DNA of 34,299 bases from Bryobacteraceae bacterium (GTDB lineage: Bacteria; Acidobacteriota; Terriglobia; Bryobacterales; Bryobacteraceae). This document shows, piece after piece, positions 24,783 to 33,028 of the stretch. The position numbers and the translations under genes were made by a program. The stretch lies in assembly GCA_025928545.1 (NCBI GenBank), contig JAICJH010000070.1, positions 1 to 34,299 of the forward strand, in the 5' to 3' direction. The notes below the pieces were generated by a model, which worked only from the letters and a program-made list of their open reading frames with translations, was not told the origin of the DNA and did no database searches. Each line of letters opens with the position of its first letter. Position 1 is the first letter of the stretch.

Positions 24783-26699
24783 TTGGAGCAGACGAACAGA
24801 ATCCGGGCGTTCTTCGGAGCGGGCTTTGCCGTTCTGCTCGGAGTCGGCATAGCCGCCGTCTTTCAGACCTTCGTCTGGGAGAGCAGCGCCGCGGTTGTCT
24901 CCCGAACCTACGAGACTCTGAATCGGCTGGATGGCATCGCGTACTCGTCCAAAGCCGCTGAGGCAGCGGCTCTCCGCTTCGCCTCCACTGCGGACGTCAA
25001 GGCTGCGGAAGAGTGCCGCTCGGAACTCTCCGCTGTGCGCGGACTGCTCGCCGCGCTGAACGGCTCCTCCGTGGAAGGGCCGGCCTTCCAGAGCCTGAAG
25101 AGCCGCCTCTCGGAGCTCCTCGACGTTCAGTACGTGAGCGTCGGCGCCGTCCTCGAATCTCCCGTCGCAGCCACTGTAGCTCGTGTCATGACCGCTCGCG
25201 ACGCGTCCGGCGCGCGCACGCAGCTCCAGACTGCCATCGACAGCCTGCGCATCGAAGCTCGCCAGATGCTGGATGAGCGCATCGCCTATCAGGCGGCGAC
25301 ATCCGCCAGAGCGCGTCGGCTGTTCCTGACGTCCGGGATCATCTGCTCGATCCTCATCATCGTGGCCGGCTGGCAGTTCTCCCTGGACCTCGGTCATCGG
25401 GAACGCTTCGGACGCGCCCGCGCTCTCCGCACGGAGAACTACCGGCAGGCCGTGGAACTGGCTACCGACATGGTCGTGCGCCTCGACATGCAGGGGCGCT
25501 TTACCTACTGCAATCCCGCGGCGCTTCAGCTCCTGCATTACGGCGAGCAGGAGGTCATCGGCCGCTCGTTCAGCAAACTGGTCAGGCTCGATATGCGCCG
25601 CGAAGTGGAGCGCTTCTACCTCAGACAAGCGGCACGCAAGCGAAAGACGAGCTATCACGAGTTCCCGATCGTAGATGGACACGGACGTGAACGCTGGGTA
25701 GGACAGAACGTGCAGACCCTCACCGAGGACGACAGAGTAGTCGGGTTTCAGGCCATCGCGCGCGACATCACCGAACGCAAGCGGATCGAAGCGGACCTCG
25801 CCACCGCGCACTCCTTCACCCGGCGCATGGCGGCCACCGCTCCCGGCATCCTCTACGTGTTCGATCTGGTAGAGCGCAGGACCATATACGCCAACCGCGA
25901 ACTAGCGGTGGTCCTTGGATACAAACCCGAAGAGGGCGGCGACTTCGACCAGATCGCGATGCGTCTCTTCCATCCCGACGACCTTTCCGCGCTGCGCCAG
26001 CACCACGAAACCCTCCGCCGCGCCCGCGACGGCGACATCCAGCGCATCGAATACCGGGCCCGCCATGCCGATGGAAACTGGGTGTGGCTGTCGGCATGGG
26101 AGTCGCCCTTTGCCCGCGACGCCGACGGCCGCGTCACACAGGTTGTCGGTACAGCTCAGGACGTGACCGCGCACAATGCGGCGCGCGAACGCCTCACCTG
26201 GCAGGCCAACTACGACACGTTGACACGGCTGTCAAACCGTCAGCATTTCTGGACGCGTCTCCAGAGTCTCCTTCGCCGGGCCAGCATGGAACACACCCCG
26301 GTTGCCCTGTGCCTGTTCGATATCGACCTGTTTAAGGACATCAACGACCAGTTCGGGCATTCCGCCGGCGACGAAGTCCTCGAAGCCATCGGCACCATCG
26401 TCCGGAGCGAGTTGCGCTCCGAAGACGCCAGCGGCAGGCTTGGCGGAGACGAGTTCTGCTTCGTGCTCCCCAACGTGGATCAGGATGAGGCTGCGCGGCT
26501 GGCTGAACGAATCCGCGAGCGGCTCAACACCATGGCCTTCGGGATGAGTGGCGCGGGTGTTCCTTTCACCGCCTCCGCCACCTTCGGCGTCGCCGCCTGG
26601 CAGCACCACATGGGAGCCCGGGAACTCATGGAAGCGGCCGATCGCGCCCTGTATCGGGCGAAGGCGTCCGGCCGAAACCGCGTCTGCGTCGACGTCTGA
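24783..26699 (+). CDS. Membrane diguanylate cyclase with periplasmic sensor and two PAS domains
   Basis: The protein has 638 residues, starting at TTG 24783 (no better start or clear Shine-Dalgarno was seen). It has TM1 (about residues 8-28), a periplasmic helical region (about 30-175, CHASE3-like in character) and TM2 (about 180-203). PAS1 (about 218-338) includes DMVVRLDMQGRFTYCNPAA and a C-terminal VGFQAIARDITERKRIE. PAS2 (about 350-455) has the PAC-type motif VGTAQDVTAHN. The GGDEF domain (about 460-638) has an intact active site GGDEF at 554-558. RSED (545-548) lies exactly five residues upstream, matching the RxxD inhibitory I-site. It should make cyclic di-GMP from GTP with product feedback, in response to an envelope or PAS-bound signal. 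It lies directly downstream of the duplicated surface module. Confidence 0.92.
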   Translation: MEQTNRIRAFFGAGFAVLLGVGIAAVFQTFVWESSAAVVSRTYETLNRLDGIAYSSKAAEAAALRFASTADVKAAEECRSELSAVRGLLAALNGSSVEGPAFQSLKSRLSELLDVQYVSVGAVLESPVAATVARVMTARDASGARTQLQTAIDSLRIEARQMLDERIAYQAATSARARRLFLTSGIICSILIIVAGWQFSLDLGHRERFGRARALRTENYRQAVELATDMVVRLDMQGRFTYCNPAALQLLHYGEQEVIGRSFSKLVRLDMRREVERFYLRQAARKRKTSYHEFPIVDGHGRERWVGQNVQTLTEDDRVVGFQAIARDITERKRIEADLATAHSFTRRMAATAPGILYVFDLVERRTIYANRELAVVLGYKPEEGGDFDQIAMRLFHPDDLSALRQHHETLRRARDGDIQRIEYRARHADGNWVWLSAWESPFARDADGRVTQVVGTAQDVTAHNAARERLTWQANYDTLTRLSNRQHFWTRLQSLLRRASMEHTPVALCLFDIDLFKDINDQFGHSAGDEVLEAIGTIVRSELRSEDASGRLGGDEFCFVLPNVDQDEAARLAERIRERLNTMAFGMSGAGVPFTASATFGVAAWQHHMGARELMEAADRALYRAKASGRNRVCVDV

Positions 26700-26702
26700 T
26701 CT

Positions 26703-27929
26703 CTACTGCTCCCAACGCCGCAGCGCCGGAGAGAGCAGCGCGATGATCGCAACCACCGTAATGGCCGCCACACCGCCCCCTGCCACGCTGAGCACCGGCC
26801 CGAACCAGGCGGCAGTCCAGCCGGATTCCGCAGCGCCCAGCGAATTCGAGCAGTTGATGAAGATGCTGTTGACGGCCATAACGCGCCCGCGCACGTAATC
26901 CGGCGTCTTGGTTTGCAGCACCGATTGCCGCAGCACGACGCTCACATCGTCAAAGGCGCCAGTGAGGGCGAGCATCGCGCACGACAGCAGGATCGAGCGC
27001 GACAGGCCAAAGCCGATTGTCGCCAGCCCGAAACCGGCGACGCTCCACAGCAACACCGGCCCCGCGCGCCGAATGCGCGGCGAATGGGCCAGGGTAACCG
27101 CCATCAGGATCGCTCCCACCGATGGCGCCGCCCGCAACCATCCGAGAGCGCGCGGCCCGGCATGCAGGATATCCACCGCGTAGATCGGCAGCAGCGCCGT
27201 CGCACCTCCGAAGAGATAGGCGAACAGGTCCAGCGAGACGGCGGACAGGATCAGCTTGTTGTCGCGTATGAACCGCAGGCCTTCGAGCGGCGATCCTGTT
27301 TGCACCGGGTGCCTGCGCTCGAAAGTGAGGCCGGAGAGGCAAAGGAAGACAACCACTGAGCACACCGCCTGGACGGTGTAAACCACACGGCTTCCCGTCA
27401 TCGCCAGCAGGATTCCGGCCAGAGCAGGCCCCCCGACGTTGGCGGACTCGAATATGGTGGCGTTCCACGTGATGGCATTCGAAAGAGCCGCCGGCGGCAC
27501 CACCTCCGGCAGCACTGCTCCCCGGATCGGCATCTGGAAAGTGCGGGTGACCGCGATCAGGAACAGACAGGCGTAGATCCCCGGAACGCCCTGAATACCC
27601 GCCGCCAGCAACGCGGACGCCAGTACCGTGAGGCATTGCGCCACCAGCATGATCATGCGCCGGTTATAGCGGTCCGCCAGGTGTCCGGCGAGGATGGCGA
27701 AGGCGAACGACGGCACAACCTGTACGAACCCCACCGCGCCCAGCACCCTGGCTGAGTGCGTCTGGAGGTACAAGTCCCAACTGACCGCCACGGACAGCAT
27801 TTGCAGGCCGAGGTTCGAGAGGGCGTTACTCGACAGCAGCAGGCGGTAATCGCGGGAGCGAAAGGCGGCGTAGGCGTCCAATTCAACAGGATCGCCTATG
27901 GTCCTCCGCCGTCGCCTGGCGGAGGCCAT
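26703..27929 (-). CDS. MFS transporter, enterobactin-exporter-like (MFS_3 type)
   Basis: The protein has 408 residues with about 12 hydrophobic segments. After a basic N-terminus, FRSRDYRLLLSSNALSNLG starts TM1. The loop between TM2 and TM3 carries the MFS motif A equivalent (GHLADRYNRRMIM). SWDLYLQTHSARVLGAVGFVQVVPSF and IRGAVLPEVVPPAALSNAITW are typical of the EntS-like MFS_3 group of drug/siderophore exporters. The substrate is unknown. The 3' end converges with the diguanylate cyclase gene with 3 bp between them. It is divergent from the ABM gene at 27949, with only 19 bp between the start codons, so promoters must overlap or lie inside the neighbouring genes. The ATG at 27929 lacks a visible Shine-Dalgarno, so a downstream start is possible. 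Confidence 0.87.
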   Translation of the reverse strand: MASARRRRRTIGDPVELDAYAAFRSRDYRLLLSSNALSNLGLQMLSVAVSWDLYLQTHSARVLGAVGFVQVVPSFAFAILAGHLADRYNRRMIMLVAQCLTVLASALLAAGIQGVPGIYACLFLIAVTRTFQMPIRGAVLPEVVPPAALSNAITWNATIFESANVGGPALAGILLAMTGSRVVYTVQAVCSVVVFLCLSGLTFERRHPVQTGSPLEGLRFIRDNKLILSAVSLDLFAYLFGGATALLPIYAVDILHAGPRALGWLRAAPSVGAILMAVTLAHSPRIRRAGPVLLWSVAGFGLATIGFGLSRSILLSCAMLALTGAFDDVSVVLRQSVLQTKTPDYVRGRVMAVNSIFINCSNSLGAAESGWTAAWFGPVLSVAGGGVAAITVVAIIALLSPALRRWEQ

Positions 27930-27948
27930 CGGCGATCATAGGAGCGAT

Positions 27949-28254
27949 ATGCTCATCGTTCACGTTCACGTTCAGGTCAAGCCGGGGCAAGAGGACGCCT
28001 TCGTGGCAGCGACGCTGGAAAACGCCCGCAACAGCGTCCAGGAGCCGGGAATTGCCCGCTTCGATGTGATTCGCGAGACGGCGGATAGGTCCCGTTTCGT
28101 GCTGGTTGAAGTCTACCGGAGTCCCGAAGCCGCCCTCCGGCACAAGGAAACCGCCCATTATGCGGCCTGGCGCGATGCCGTAGCGGATATGATGGCGGCG
28201 CCGCGCAATGGCGTCAAGTACGAGAACCTCTTTCCGGCCGATGAGGGCTGGTAG
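27949..28254 (+). CDS. Antibiotic-biosynthesis-monooxygenase-fold protein (LsrG-like)
   Basis: The protein has 101 residues, the standard length of single-domain ABM (PF03992) ferredoxin-like dimers. MLIVHVHVQVKPGQEDAFVA forms the first strand and helix, NSVQEPGIARFDVI the core, and RFVLVEVYRSPEAALRHKET plus HYAAWRDAVADMM the closing half; this pattern is close to LsrG-like family members. AGGAG ends 4 nt before ATG 27949; an upstream in-frame start would add a non-family leader. The iron-type dehydrogenase begins on the very next base after the stop, so the two are co-translated. The reaction is unknown; ABM proteins act on quinones, polyketides or autoinducer-2 derivatives. Confidence 0.88.
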   Translation: MLIVHVHVQVKPGQEDAFVAATLENARNSVQEPGIARFDVIRETADRSRFVLVEVYRSPEAALRHKETAHYAAWRDAVADMMAAPRNGVKYENLFPADEGW

Positions 28255-29409
28255 GTGCGGTTCGAGTTCGCAACCGCGGGTCGGATCATCTTCGGACCCG
28301 GCACCATTGCCGAACTGGGTCCGCTTGCGAGGGCGATAGGAAGGCGAGCCTTCGTCGTTACGGGCAAGGACAAGATCCGCCATGCCGGCGCCATCAACGA
28401 TCTGGAGGGTGCGGGTTTAGGGTGTACGCTGTTCGGCATTGCCGGTGAGCCAACCGTCGAAGCGGTTCGCGAGGGCGCGGAGCTGTTCCGGAGTTCCGCC
28501 TGTGAATTGCTGATCGCGATCGGAGGCGGCAGCGCCATCGACGCGGGTAAGGCGATTGCGGCGCTCGCGGCAAATCCCGGCGACGTTCTGGATTACCTCG
28601 AAGTGATCGGCAAAGGACGCCCGCTGTCGGCGCCGCCATTCCCGATGCTGGCTGTTCCGACCACGGCGGGCACCGGATCCGAAGTGACCCGGAATGCCGT
28701 ATTGGGTTCTCCGGAACATGGCGTGAAGGCGAGCCTCCGCAGCCCGATGATGCTGCCACGCGTCGCCATCGTCGATCCTCTCCTGACCGTCGGCCTGCCG
28801 CCGGCGATTACGGCAAGCACCGGTCTCGACGCGCTCACCCAACTCATCGAGCCGTACGTGTGCCTGAAGGCGAATCCGATGACGGATGCACTGTGCCTCG
28901 ATGGCCTGGGGCAAGTGAAGAAGAGCCTGGCAAAGGCATACGAAGACGGTGCGGATGCGGCAGCCCGGGCGGGCATGTCGTATGCGAGTCTTTTGGCCGG
29001 GTTGGCACTGGCGAACGCCGGCCTCGGTGTCGTCCACGGCTTTGCCGCCCCAATCGGGGGTATGTTCCAGGCTCCCCACGGTGCGGTATGCGCCGCGATT
29101 CTGCCCTGGGGGATCGATGCAAATCTCCGGGCAATCCGCGCGCGCGATCCGGAGAATCCCGCTTTGGATCGCTACCGTGAGATTGCCCGCCTGCTGACGG
29201 GCGACCCGGAAGCGATTCCCGAAGATACCGCGGAGTGGACGAGGCAACTGGTTCGCCGGCTGGGCATTCCGCCGCTCCGGGAGTACGGTATGGCTTCCGC
29301 CAATATCCCGGATGTCGCGGCGAAGGCCGCCCGCGCCAGCAGCATGAAAGCCAACCCCGTGGAACTGAATGCCGCTGAGTTGAAACAGATTCTGGAGGGT
29401 GCAATTTGA
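28255..29409 (+). CDS. Iron-containing alcohol dehydrogenase family protein
   Basis: The protein has 384 residues, normal for the type III (Fe-dependent) alcohol dehydrogenase/maleylacetate reductase family, which reduces aldehydes or ketones with NAD(P)H. The GTG start directly abuts the preceding TAG. The motifs IGGGSAIDAGKAIAALAA (dinucleotide binding), VPTTAGTGSEVTRNAVL, and the metal-site region STGLDALTQLIEPYVC with VVHGFAAPIGGMFQAPHG supply the conserved Asp and His ligands. The C-terminal region carries IPPLREYG. With the ABM-fold neighbour it forms a recurring pair, suggesting a shared small-molecule pathway (inference). The specific substrate is unknown. Confidence 0.92.
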   Translation: MRFEFATAGRIIFGPGTIAELGPLARAIGRRAFVVTGKDKIRHAGAINDLEGAGLGCTLFGIAGEPTVEAVREGAELFRSSACELLIAIGGGSAIDAGKAIAALAANPGDVLDYLEVIGKGRPLSAPPFPMLAVPTTAGTGSEVTRNAVLGSPEHGVKASLRSPMMLPRVAIVDPLLTVGLPPAITASTGLDALTQLIEPYVCLKANPMTDALCLDGLGQVKKSLAKAYEDGADAAARAGMSYASLLAGLALANAGLGVVHGFAAPIGGMFQAPHGAVCAAILPWGIDANLRAIRARDPENPALDRYREIARLLTGDPEAIPEDTAEWTRQLVRRLGIPPLREYGMASANIPDVAAKAARASSMKANPVELNAAELKQILEGAI

Positions 29410-29909
29410 GCATCGGCATGGAGATACAGATTGTGGAGGCCAATGCGGCCGACGTGCCCGTGATCCTGGATTTGATTCGTGGGTTGGCGGAATACGAAAA
29501 GCTGAGCGATCAGGTCGCCGCCACCGAGGAGAAGCTGCGCAGTACCCTGTTCGGTCTGCGTCCGGGGCCCGATGTCCTGCTCGCCTACGCCGGCGAGGAA
29601 TGCGTGGGTTTTGCACTGTTCTTCGCCAACTACTCCACCTTCCTCGCGAAACCCGGGATCTTTCTGGAGGATCTTTACGTCAGGCCGGAATGGCGGGGGA
29701 AGGGAATCGGAACGGCTCTGCTGCGCCGGATCGCAGCCATCGCCCGCGAGCGCGATTGCGGCCGTCTGGAGTGGGAAGTCCTCGACTGGAACGAGCCGTC
29801 AATCGGCTTCTACAAGAGCCTTGGGGCCGTTCCGATGGATGGGTGGACGAAGTACCGGCTTACCGGCGATTCCCTGCAAAAACTTGCGGCGGCCCACGAA
29901 GAATCGTGA
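29406..29909 (+). CDS. GNAT N-acetyltransferase (diamine/thialysine type)
   Basis: The protein has 167 residues. The TTG start at 29406 overlaps the previous stop (TTGA), with GGAGGG ending 6 nt upstream; ATG 29418 is an alternative but is too far from that site. VILDLIRGLAEYEKLSDQVAAT at the start is characteristic of the SSAT/thialysine acetyltransferase subgroup. Acetyl-CoA binding motif A is seen as IFLEDLYVRPEWRGKGIGTAL, and the C-terminal motif B as LEWEVLDWNEPSIGFYKSLGA. It probably transfers acetyl from acetyl-CoA to a polyamine or lysine analogue (family inference). It is the last gene of the three-gene operon with ABM and dehydrogenase. Confidence 0.88.
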   Translation: MSIGMEIQIVEANAADVPVILDLIRGLAEYEKLSDQVAATEEKLRSTLFGLRPGPDVLLAYAGEECVGFALFFANYSTFLAKPGIFLEDLYVRPEWRGKGIGTALLRRIAAIARERDCGRLEWEVLDWNEPSIGFYKSLGAVPMDGWTKYRLTGDSLQKLAAAHEES

Positions 29910-29941
29910 CCCGCCGCGTGAGTTCGAACCTGTTGAATTGA

Positions 29942-30511
29942 TTAAGCTTTCGCGCGGGGAGCAAAATTCAGCGACGCTGAATTCATGCAGTACCGGAGGC
30001 CGGTCGGCCTTGGGCCGTCGTCGAAAACATGGCCCAGATGTCCGTCGCAACGGGTGCACACCACTTCGGTGCGGACGGAACCGAAGCTCCGGTCCACATG
30101 CTCGGTCACGTTCTCCTTCGCCAGAGGCTGGTAAAAGCTCGGCCAGCCGGTGCCGGATTCGAACTTGGTCCTGGAATCGAACAGGGGGGTTCCGCAGCAA
30201 ACGCAGGAATAGATGCCGTCTTCGTGATTATTCCAGTACTTGCCGCTGAACGCGTATTCGGTGCCGGCTTTGCGCGTAACGTCAAACTGCTCCGGATCCA
30301 GTTGCTTGCGCCATTCGGCGTCGCTCTTGACGATCTTCTGTACTTCCATGACATCCTTTCTCTTGCCGGTCCCGTCGAAATCCACAATCCGTACAGTCTT
30401 GGCTCCGCCGGCTGACTTTTCGGCCGCGACCGCCAGTGCCACGCACGCTCCGGCGCCCACGGTAGCCAGAAAACCACGGCGTGTTGACGATGAAATGTGT
30501 AGTGTTCGCAT
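29942..30511 (-). CDS. msrB: Exported peptide-methionine (R)-S-oxide reductase
   Basis: The protein reduces methionine-R-sulfoxide in proteins. It has 189 residues with an N-terminal twin-arginine-type signal (TRRGFLATVGAGACVALAVA), so the enzyme is likely exported folded. The MsrB domain covers about residues 55-185. The zinc site is CxxC at 103/106 and 152/155 (TRCDGHLGHVF), and the catalytic Cys175 lies in RYCMNSASLNF. EYAFSGKYWNNHEDGIY and GTGWPSFYQPL are family hallmarks. It begins 2 nt after the stop codon of msrA, in the same operon, giving a matched pair for both sulfoxide stereoisomers outside the cytoplasm. Confidence 0.95.
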   Translation of the reverse strand: MRTLHISSSTRRGFLATVGAGACVALAVAAEKSAGGAKTVRIVDFDGTGKRKDVMEVQKIVKSDAEWRKQLDPEQFDVTRKAGTEYAFSGKYWNNHEDGIYSCVCCGTPLFDSRTKFESGTGWPSFYQPLAKENVTEHVDRSFGSVRTEVVCTRCDGHLGHVFDDGPRPTGLRYCMNSASLNFAPRAKA

Positions 30512-30513
30512 GA

Positions 30514-31173
30514 TTATTTCTTGTACACCTCGGGATAAGTCTTTTTCAGGGCGTCGATTTTGGGCAGATCCATGGCTACGATATAGCCATCGGTCGGGTT
30601 GCGGTCGAGATAGTGCTGATGGTGCGATTCCGCCGCATAGAAACCCTTCAGCGCCTCGACTTTCGTCACCACCGGCTTGCGAAACACCTTATTGTCGTTC
30701 AGTGCCTTGATGTACTGTTCGGCGATGGTTTTCTGGGCGTCGTTGCCGTAGAAGATTTCCGACCGGTACTGCGGCCCTACGTCGTTTTCCTGGTAGTTCA
30801 GCATGGTCGGGTTGTGCGCCACCGAAAAGTAAATCTTTAACAAATGACCGTAGGTAATCACCGAAGGATCATAGGTGATCTGAATGGATTCGGCATGACC
30901 CGTCTTGCCGGTGCTCACGGTTTCATACTCCGCCGTCTTCTTGTCGCCGCCGGCATAGCCGACAGTCGTATCAGTGACACCTTTTACGTGTTCGAAAACG
31001 CCCTGCATGCCCCAAAAACAGCCGCCGGCCAACACGGCCACGGCTTTGGGCGAACCTGCCGGAGCGAGTTGCTCATCAGGGGGATCGGGAAAACCCGCAC
31101 CCATCAGGCTGAGCGCGAACGCCGGAATCATCACACTGCAAACAAGAAACTTACGGTTCAAATTGACCTTCAT
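30514..31173 (-). CDS. msrA: Exported peptide-methionine (S)-S-oxide reductase
   Basis: The protein reduces methionine-S-sulfoxide. It has 219 residues: a Sec-type signal peptide (KFLVCSVMIPAFALSLMGAG), then the MsrA fold starting AVAVLAGGCFWGMQGVFEHV with catalytic Cys52 in GCFWG. GYAGG, GHAESIQITYDPSVITY, HNPTMLNYQENDVGPQYRS and AAESHHQHYLDRNP are all conserved. A GAGGG Shine-Dalgarno lies close before the ATG. It is followed without spacing by the Tat-type msrB gene. The different export signals (Sec for MsrA, Tat for MsrB) on functionally paired enzymes are notable. Upstream, 93 bp separate it from the PLP-enzyme gene on the same strand. Confidence 0.95.
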   Translation of the reverse strand: MKVNLNRKFLVCSVMIPAFALSLMGAGFPDPPDEQLAPAGSPKAVAVLAGGCFWGMQGVFEHVKGVTDTTVGYAGGDKKTAEYETVSTGKTGHAESIQITYDPSVITYGHLLKIYFSVAHNPTMLNYQENDVGPQYRSEIFYGNDAQKTIAEQYIKALNDNKVFRKPVVTKVEALKGFYAAESHHQHYLDRNPTDGYIVAMDLPKIDALKKTYPEVYKK

Positions 31174-31266
31174 TGGACCCTCTGCTCTATATTACGCGAA
31201 ACCAGCCGGTTCGGTTATGGTCTCCCTGCCTGGAATAACGCAGGATCGTCAAAGGCTATTCCGTCG

Positions 31267-32592
31267 TTAGCCGAGACGGTCGACAATCTCATCGAGCCAA
31301 CGCTCGTGTTCAGGCTTCATGAGAACCGACCGGAGGCAGAGAATCTCTCCCTCGTCTCCATGGTAACTCTCTCCGAAGTAGTGGGCAGGCAGCCTGGTCA
31401 GCGCGAGATGCAGATCTCTCGATGCCGCGCGGTCGAAGTAGTCCTGAGACATCGCTGATGCCGCCGCCACCGAATCCGCGCGCGGAGCCCAAACGACTAT
31501 ATCGAGTTCGGGGGCGAACGGCACAACCCAGCGGGGATCCTGCCCGAGACGCTGTGCAAGCTCCAGCGCCGCGGCGCGCGACGAAGTCAGACCTTTCGCA
31601 AACTCTCCACCGGGCGCCAACGGCAGCAGACGCTGGGTCGCCCAGAGCGCCACAGCGGATGCGCCCGGCCTGGAACATTCCAGGCTGATCTCCCCTAGGT
31701 GCAGGTCCTTCGACGAGAAATACGTGTATGGCGAATCGTGCCGGTAAAGGCGGCCGACGGTCTGGTCGCGGAACATCACGCAGCCGCAGCCATAAGGCTG
31801 CAGCCCATGCTTATGTGGATCGATCACAACCGAATCGGCCTGTTGAATGCAATCGAAGGCCGCCCGCGTCGAAGCGGTCAGATTATCCGCCAGCGTGAAG
31901 TATCCCCCGTAAGCGGCATCGACATGCACGCGAAAGCCAAACTTCTCCCGCAGTTGAAGAATCGCGGGCAAGTCATCGATAGAACCAGTTCCGGTGGAGC
32001 CCAGCGTCGCCACCACGCATCCGATATCTCCCTTCGTGGCTCGTTGCTCAAGAGCTTCGCAATCCATACCGCCGGTTGAATTCGTCGATATGGCCTCGAA
32101 AGGCAATTGCAAGACGCCGCTGATTCGCTGGTGAGTATAGTGCGCGCCAGCCGACGCTACAACGGTCTTACCGGGTTGCAGCCGGCCAGCCACCCACAGC
32201 GCTTCGAGGTTCGCCATCGTGCCGCCGCCGGTCAAATGACCCAGGCAGTCATTCCAGCCGAACATCGCGGCAAGCTGCGCTACAGCCTCTTTCTCCATAG
32301 CGGAACTGGCCCGGCCCCCATCCAGAGCGTGGTTGTTGGGGTTGATCCACGTCGCCAGCGCGTATGCGGCGCGAGCCACCGGATGTGGCGGTTTCAGCAT
32401 CTGGCCGGCGTAAAGCGGGTGGAAATACGGATAGTTGTCGCGCAGCCTTTCGGCGGCTTCGAGTAACACGGGTCGAACGCCATCGAGCGCAGGTGCCTGC
32501 GATTCGAATTCCGGCAGTTTGGCGAAGCCGGCGTCGAGATGACGCAACGCTTCGACCAATGCTTCAAGCGAAGTACTTTCGAGATGCTTCAA
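31267..32592 (-). CDS. PLP-dependent decarboxylase/aminotransferase-fold enzyme (group II type)
   Basis: The protein has 441 residues from the proposed TTG at 32592, where family-like sequence (KHLESTSLEALVEAL) begins; the frame is open upstream to 32679 but that part is basic and overlaps the neighbouring gene. Fold type I motifs are GHLTGGGTMANLEALW (cofactor phosphate and ring stacking), AHYTHQRISGVL, VHVDAAYGGYF (Asp225 to the pyridine nitrogen) and SVVIDPHKHGLQPYGCG with Schiff-base Lys261. It resembles glutamate/aromatic-amino-acid decarboxylase-like proteins of the pyridoxal-dependent decarboxylase family. The substrate is not predictable. It lies 7 nt after the small Pro-rich secreted protein gene on the same strand, so they are probably co-transcribed. 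Confidence 0.85.
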   Translation of the reverse strand: MKHLESTSLEALVEALRHLDAGFAKLPEFESQAPALDGVRPVLLEAAERLRDNYPYFHPLYAGQMLKPPHPVARAAYALATWINPNNHALDGGRASSAMEKEAVAQLAAMFGWNDCLGHLTGGGTMANLEALWVAGRLQPGKTVVASAGAHYTHQRISGVLQLPFEAISTNSTGGMDCEALEQRATKGDIGCVVATLGSTGTGSIDDLPAILQLREKFGFRVHVDAAYGGYFTLADNLTASTRAAFDCIQQADSVVIDPHKHGLQPYGCGCVMFRDQTVGRLYRHDSPYTYFSSKDLHLGEISLECSRPGASAVALWATQRLLPLAPGGEFAKGLTSSRAAALELAQRLGQDPRWVVPFAPELDIVVWAPRADSVAAASAMSQDYFDRAASRDLHLALTRLPAHYFGESYHGDEGEILCLRSVLMKPEHERWLDEIVDRLG

Positions 32593-32599
32593 GTTCGCA

Positions 32600-32965
32600 T
32601 TATGGCTTAGCCGGGGTGGTCTTCTCCGCAGGCGCCGCTTTACGGACCGTTGCGGAGCAGGCGGGAGCCGGAGCCACAACGCTCATCCGGTCAGCCGGCG
32701 CGGGCGCAAACTGACGACCCTTCGGCCAGAGATTAGGCATAGACACCGGTTTTCCCGGGGCGACCGCGTTCAGGAGCGGGATGGAGCATATCGCCGGTGC
32801 CGGAGGGAACGTGAGAGTTTTTGGAGGCGGTAGTGGCGTCACGACCGCCGAGGGCGCACTCACTTCGACGCTGGAGCTGTTGTCCGGTGGTGGCGGAGCA
32901 GTTGCGGCATCCTGACAAAAAACCGGGACGCAGGTCAGGGCAAGAAGAACCAGTGTCGATCGCAT
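32600..32965 (-). CDS. Small secreted Pro/Ala-rich protein, unknown function
   Basis: The protein has 121 residues with a Sec signal peptide (RSTLVLLALTCVPVFCQ); GGAAGGAG and AAGGAA lie shortly before the ATG, supporting translation. The mature part is rich in Pro, Ala, Val and Ser (APPPPDNSSS, VVTPLPPPKTLTFPPAPA) with two Cys in AICSIPLLNAVAPGK and PACSATVRKA that could form a disulfide. A 'CSIPLLNA...P' motif in short secreted proteins is known from acidobacterial genomes (recalled, not searched). No domain was recognised. It is first in a likely operon with the PLP enzyme. Confidence 0.7.
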   Translation of the reverse strand: MRSTLVLLALTCVPVFCQDAATAPPPPDNSSSVEVSAPSAVVTPLPPPKTLTFPPAPAICSIPLLNAVAPGKPVSMPNLWPKGRQFAPAPADRMSVVAPAPACSATVRKAAPAEKTTPAKP

Positions 32966-33028
32966 ATTCCTTCGACTCCTTCCTCTACAAATAGTAACTC
33001 CATTTTCCGGGAGATAGAATCAAAAACA

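Noticed and set aside
24693..25811. Long antisense open frame opposite the diguanylate cyclase gene
   Set aside because: Codon-bias shadow of a GC-rich gene; the plus strand encodes a clear TM-PAS-GGDEF protein and the antisense product resembles no family.
26913..27359. Plus-strand open frames opposite the MFS transporter
   Set aside because: The minus strand gives a full 12-helix transporter; the plus-strand frames are Arg/Gln-rich shadows.
32593..32679. N-terminal extension of the PLP enzyme to 32679
   Set aside because: The extra 29 residues are basic low-complexity sequence and overlap the end of the neighbouring secreted-protein gene; family-like sequence begins at the TTG at 32592.
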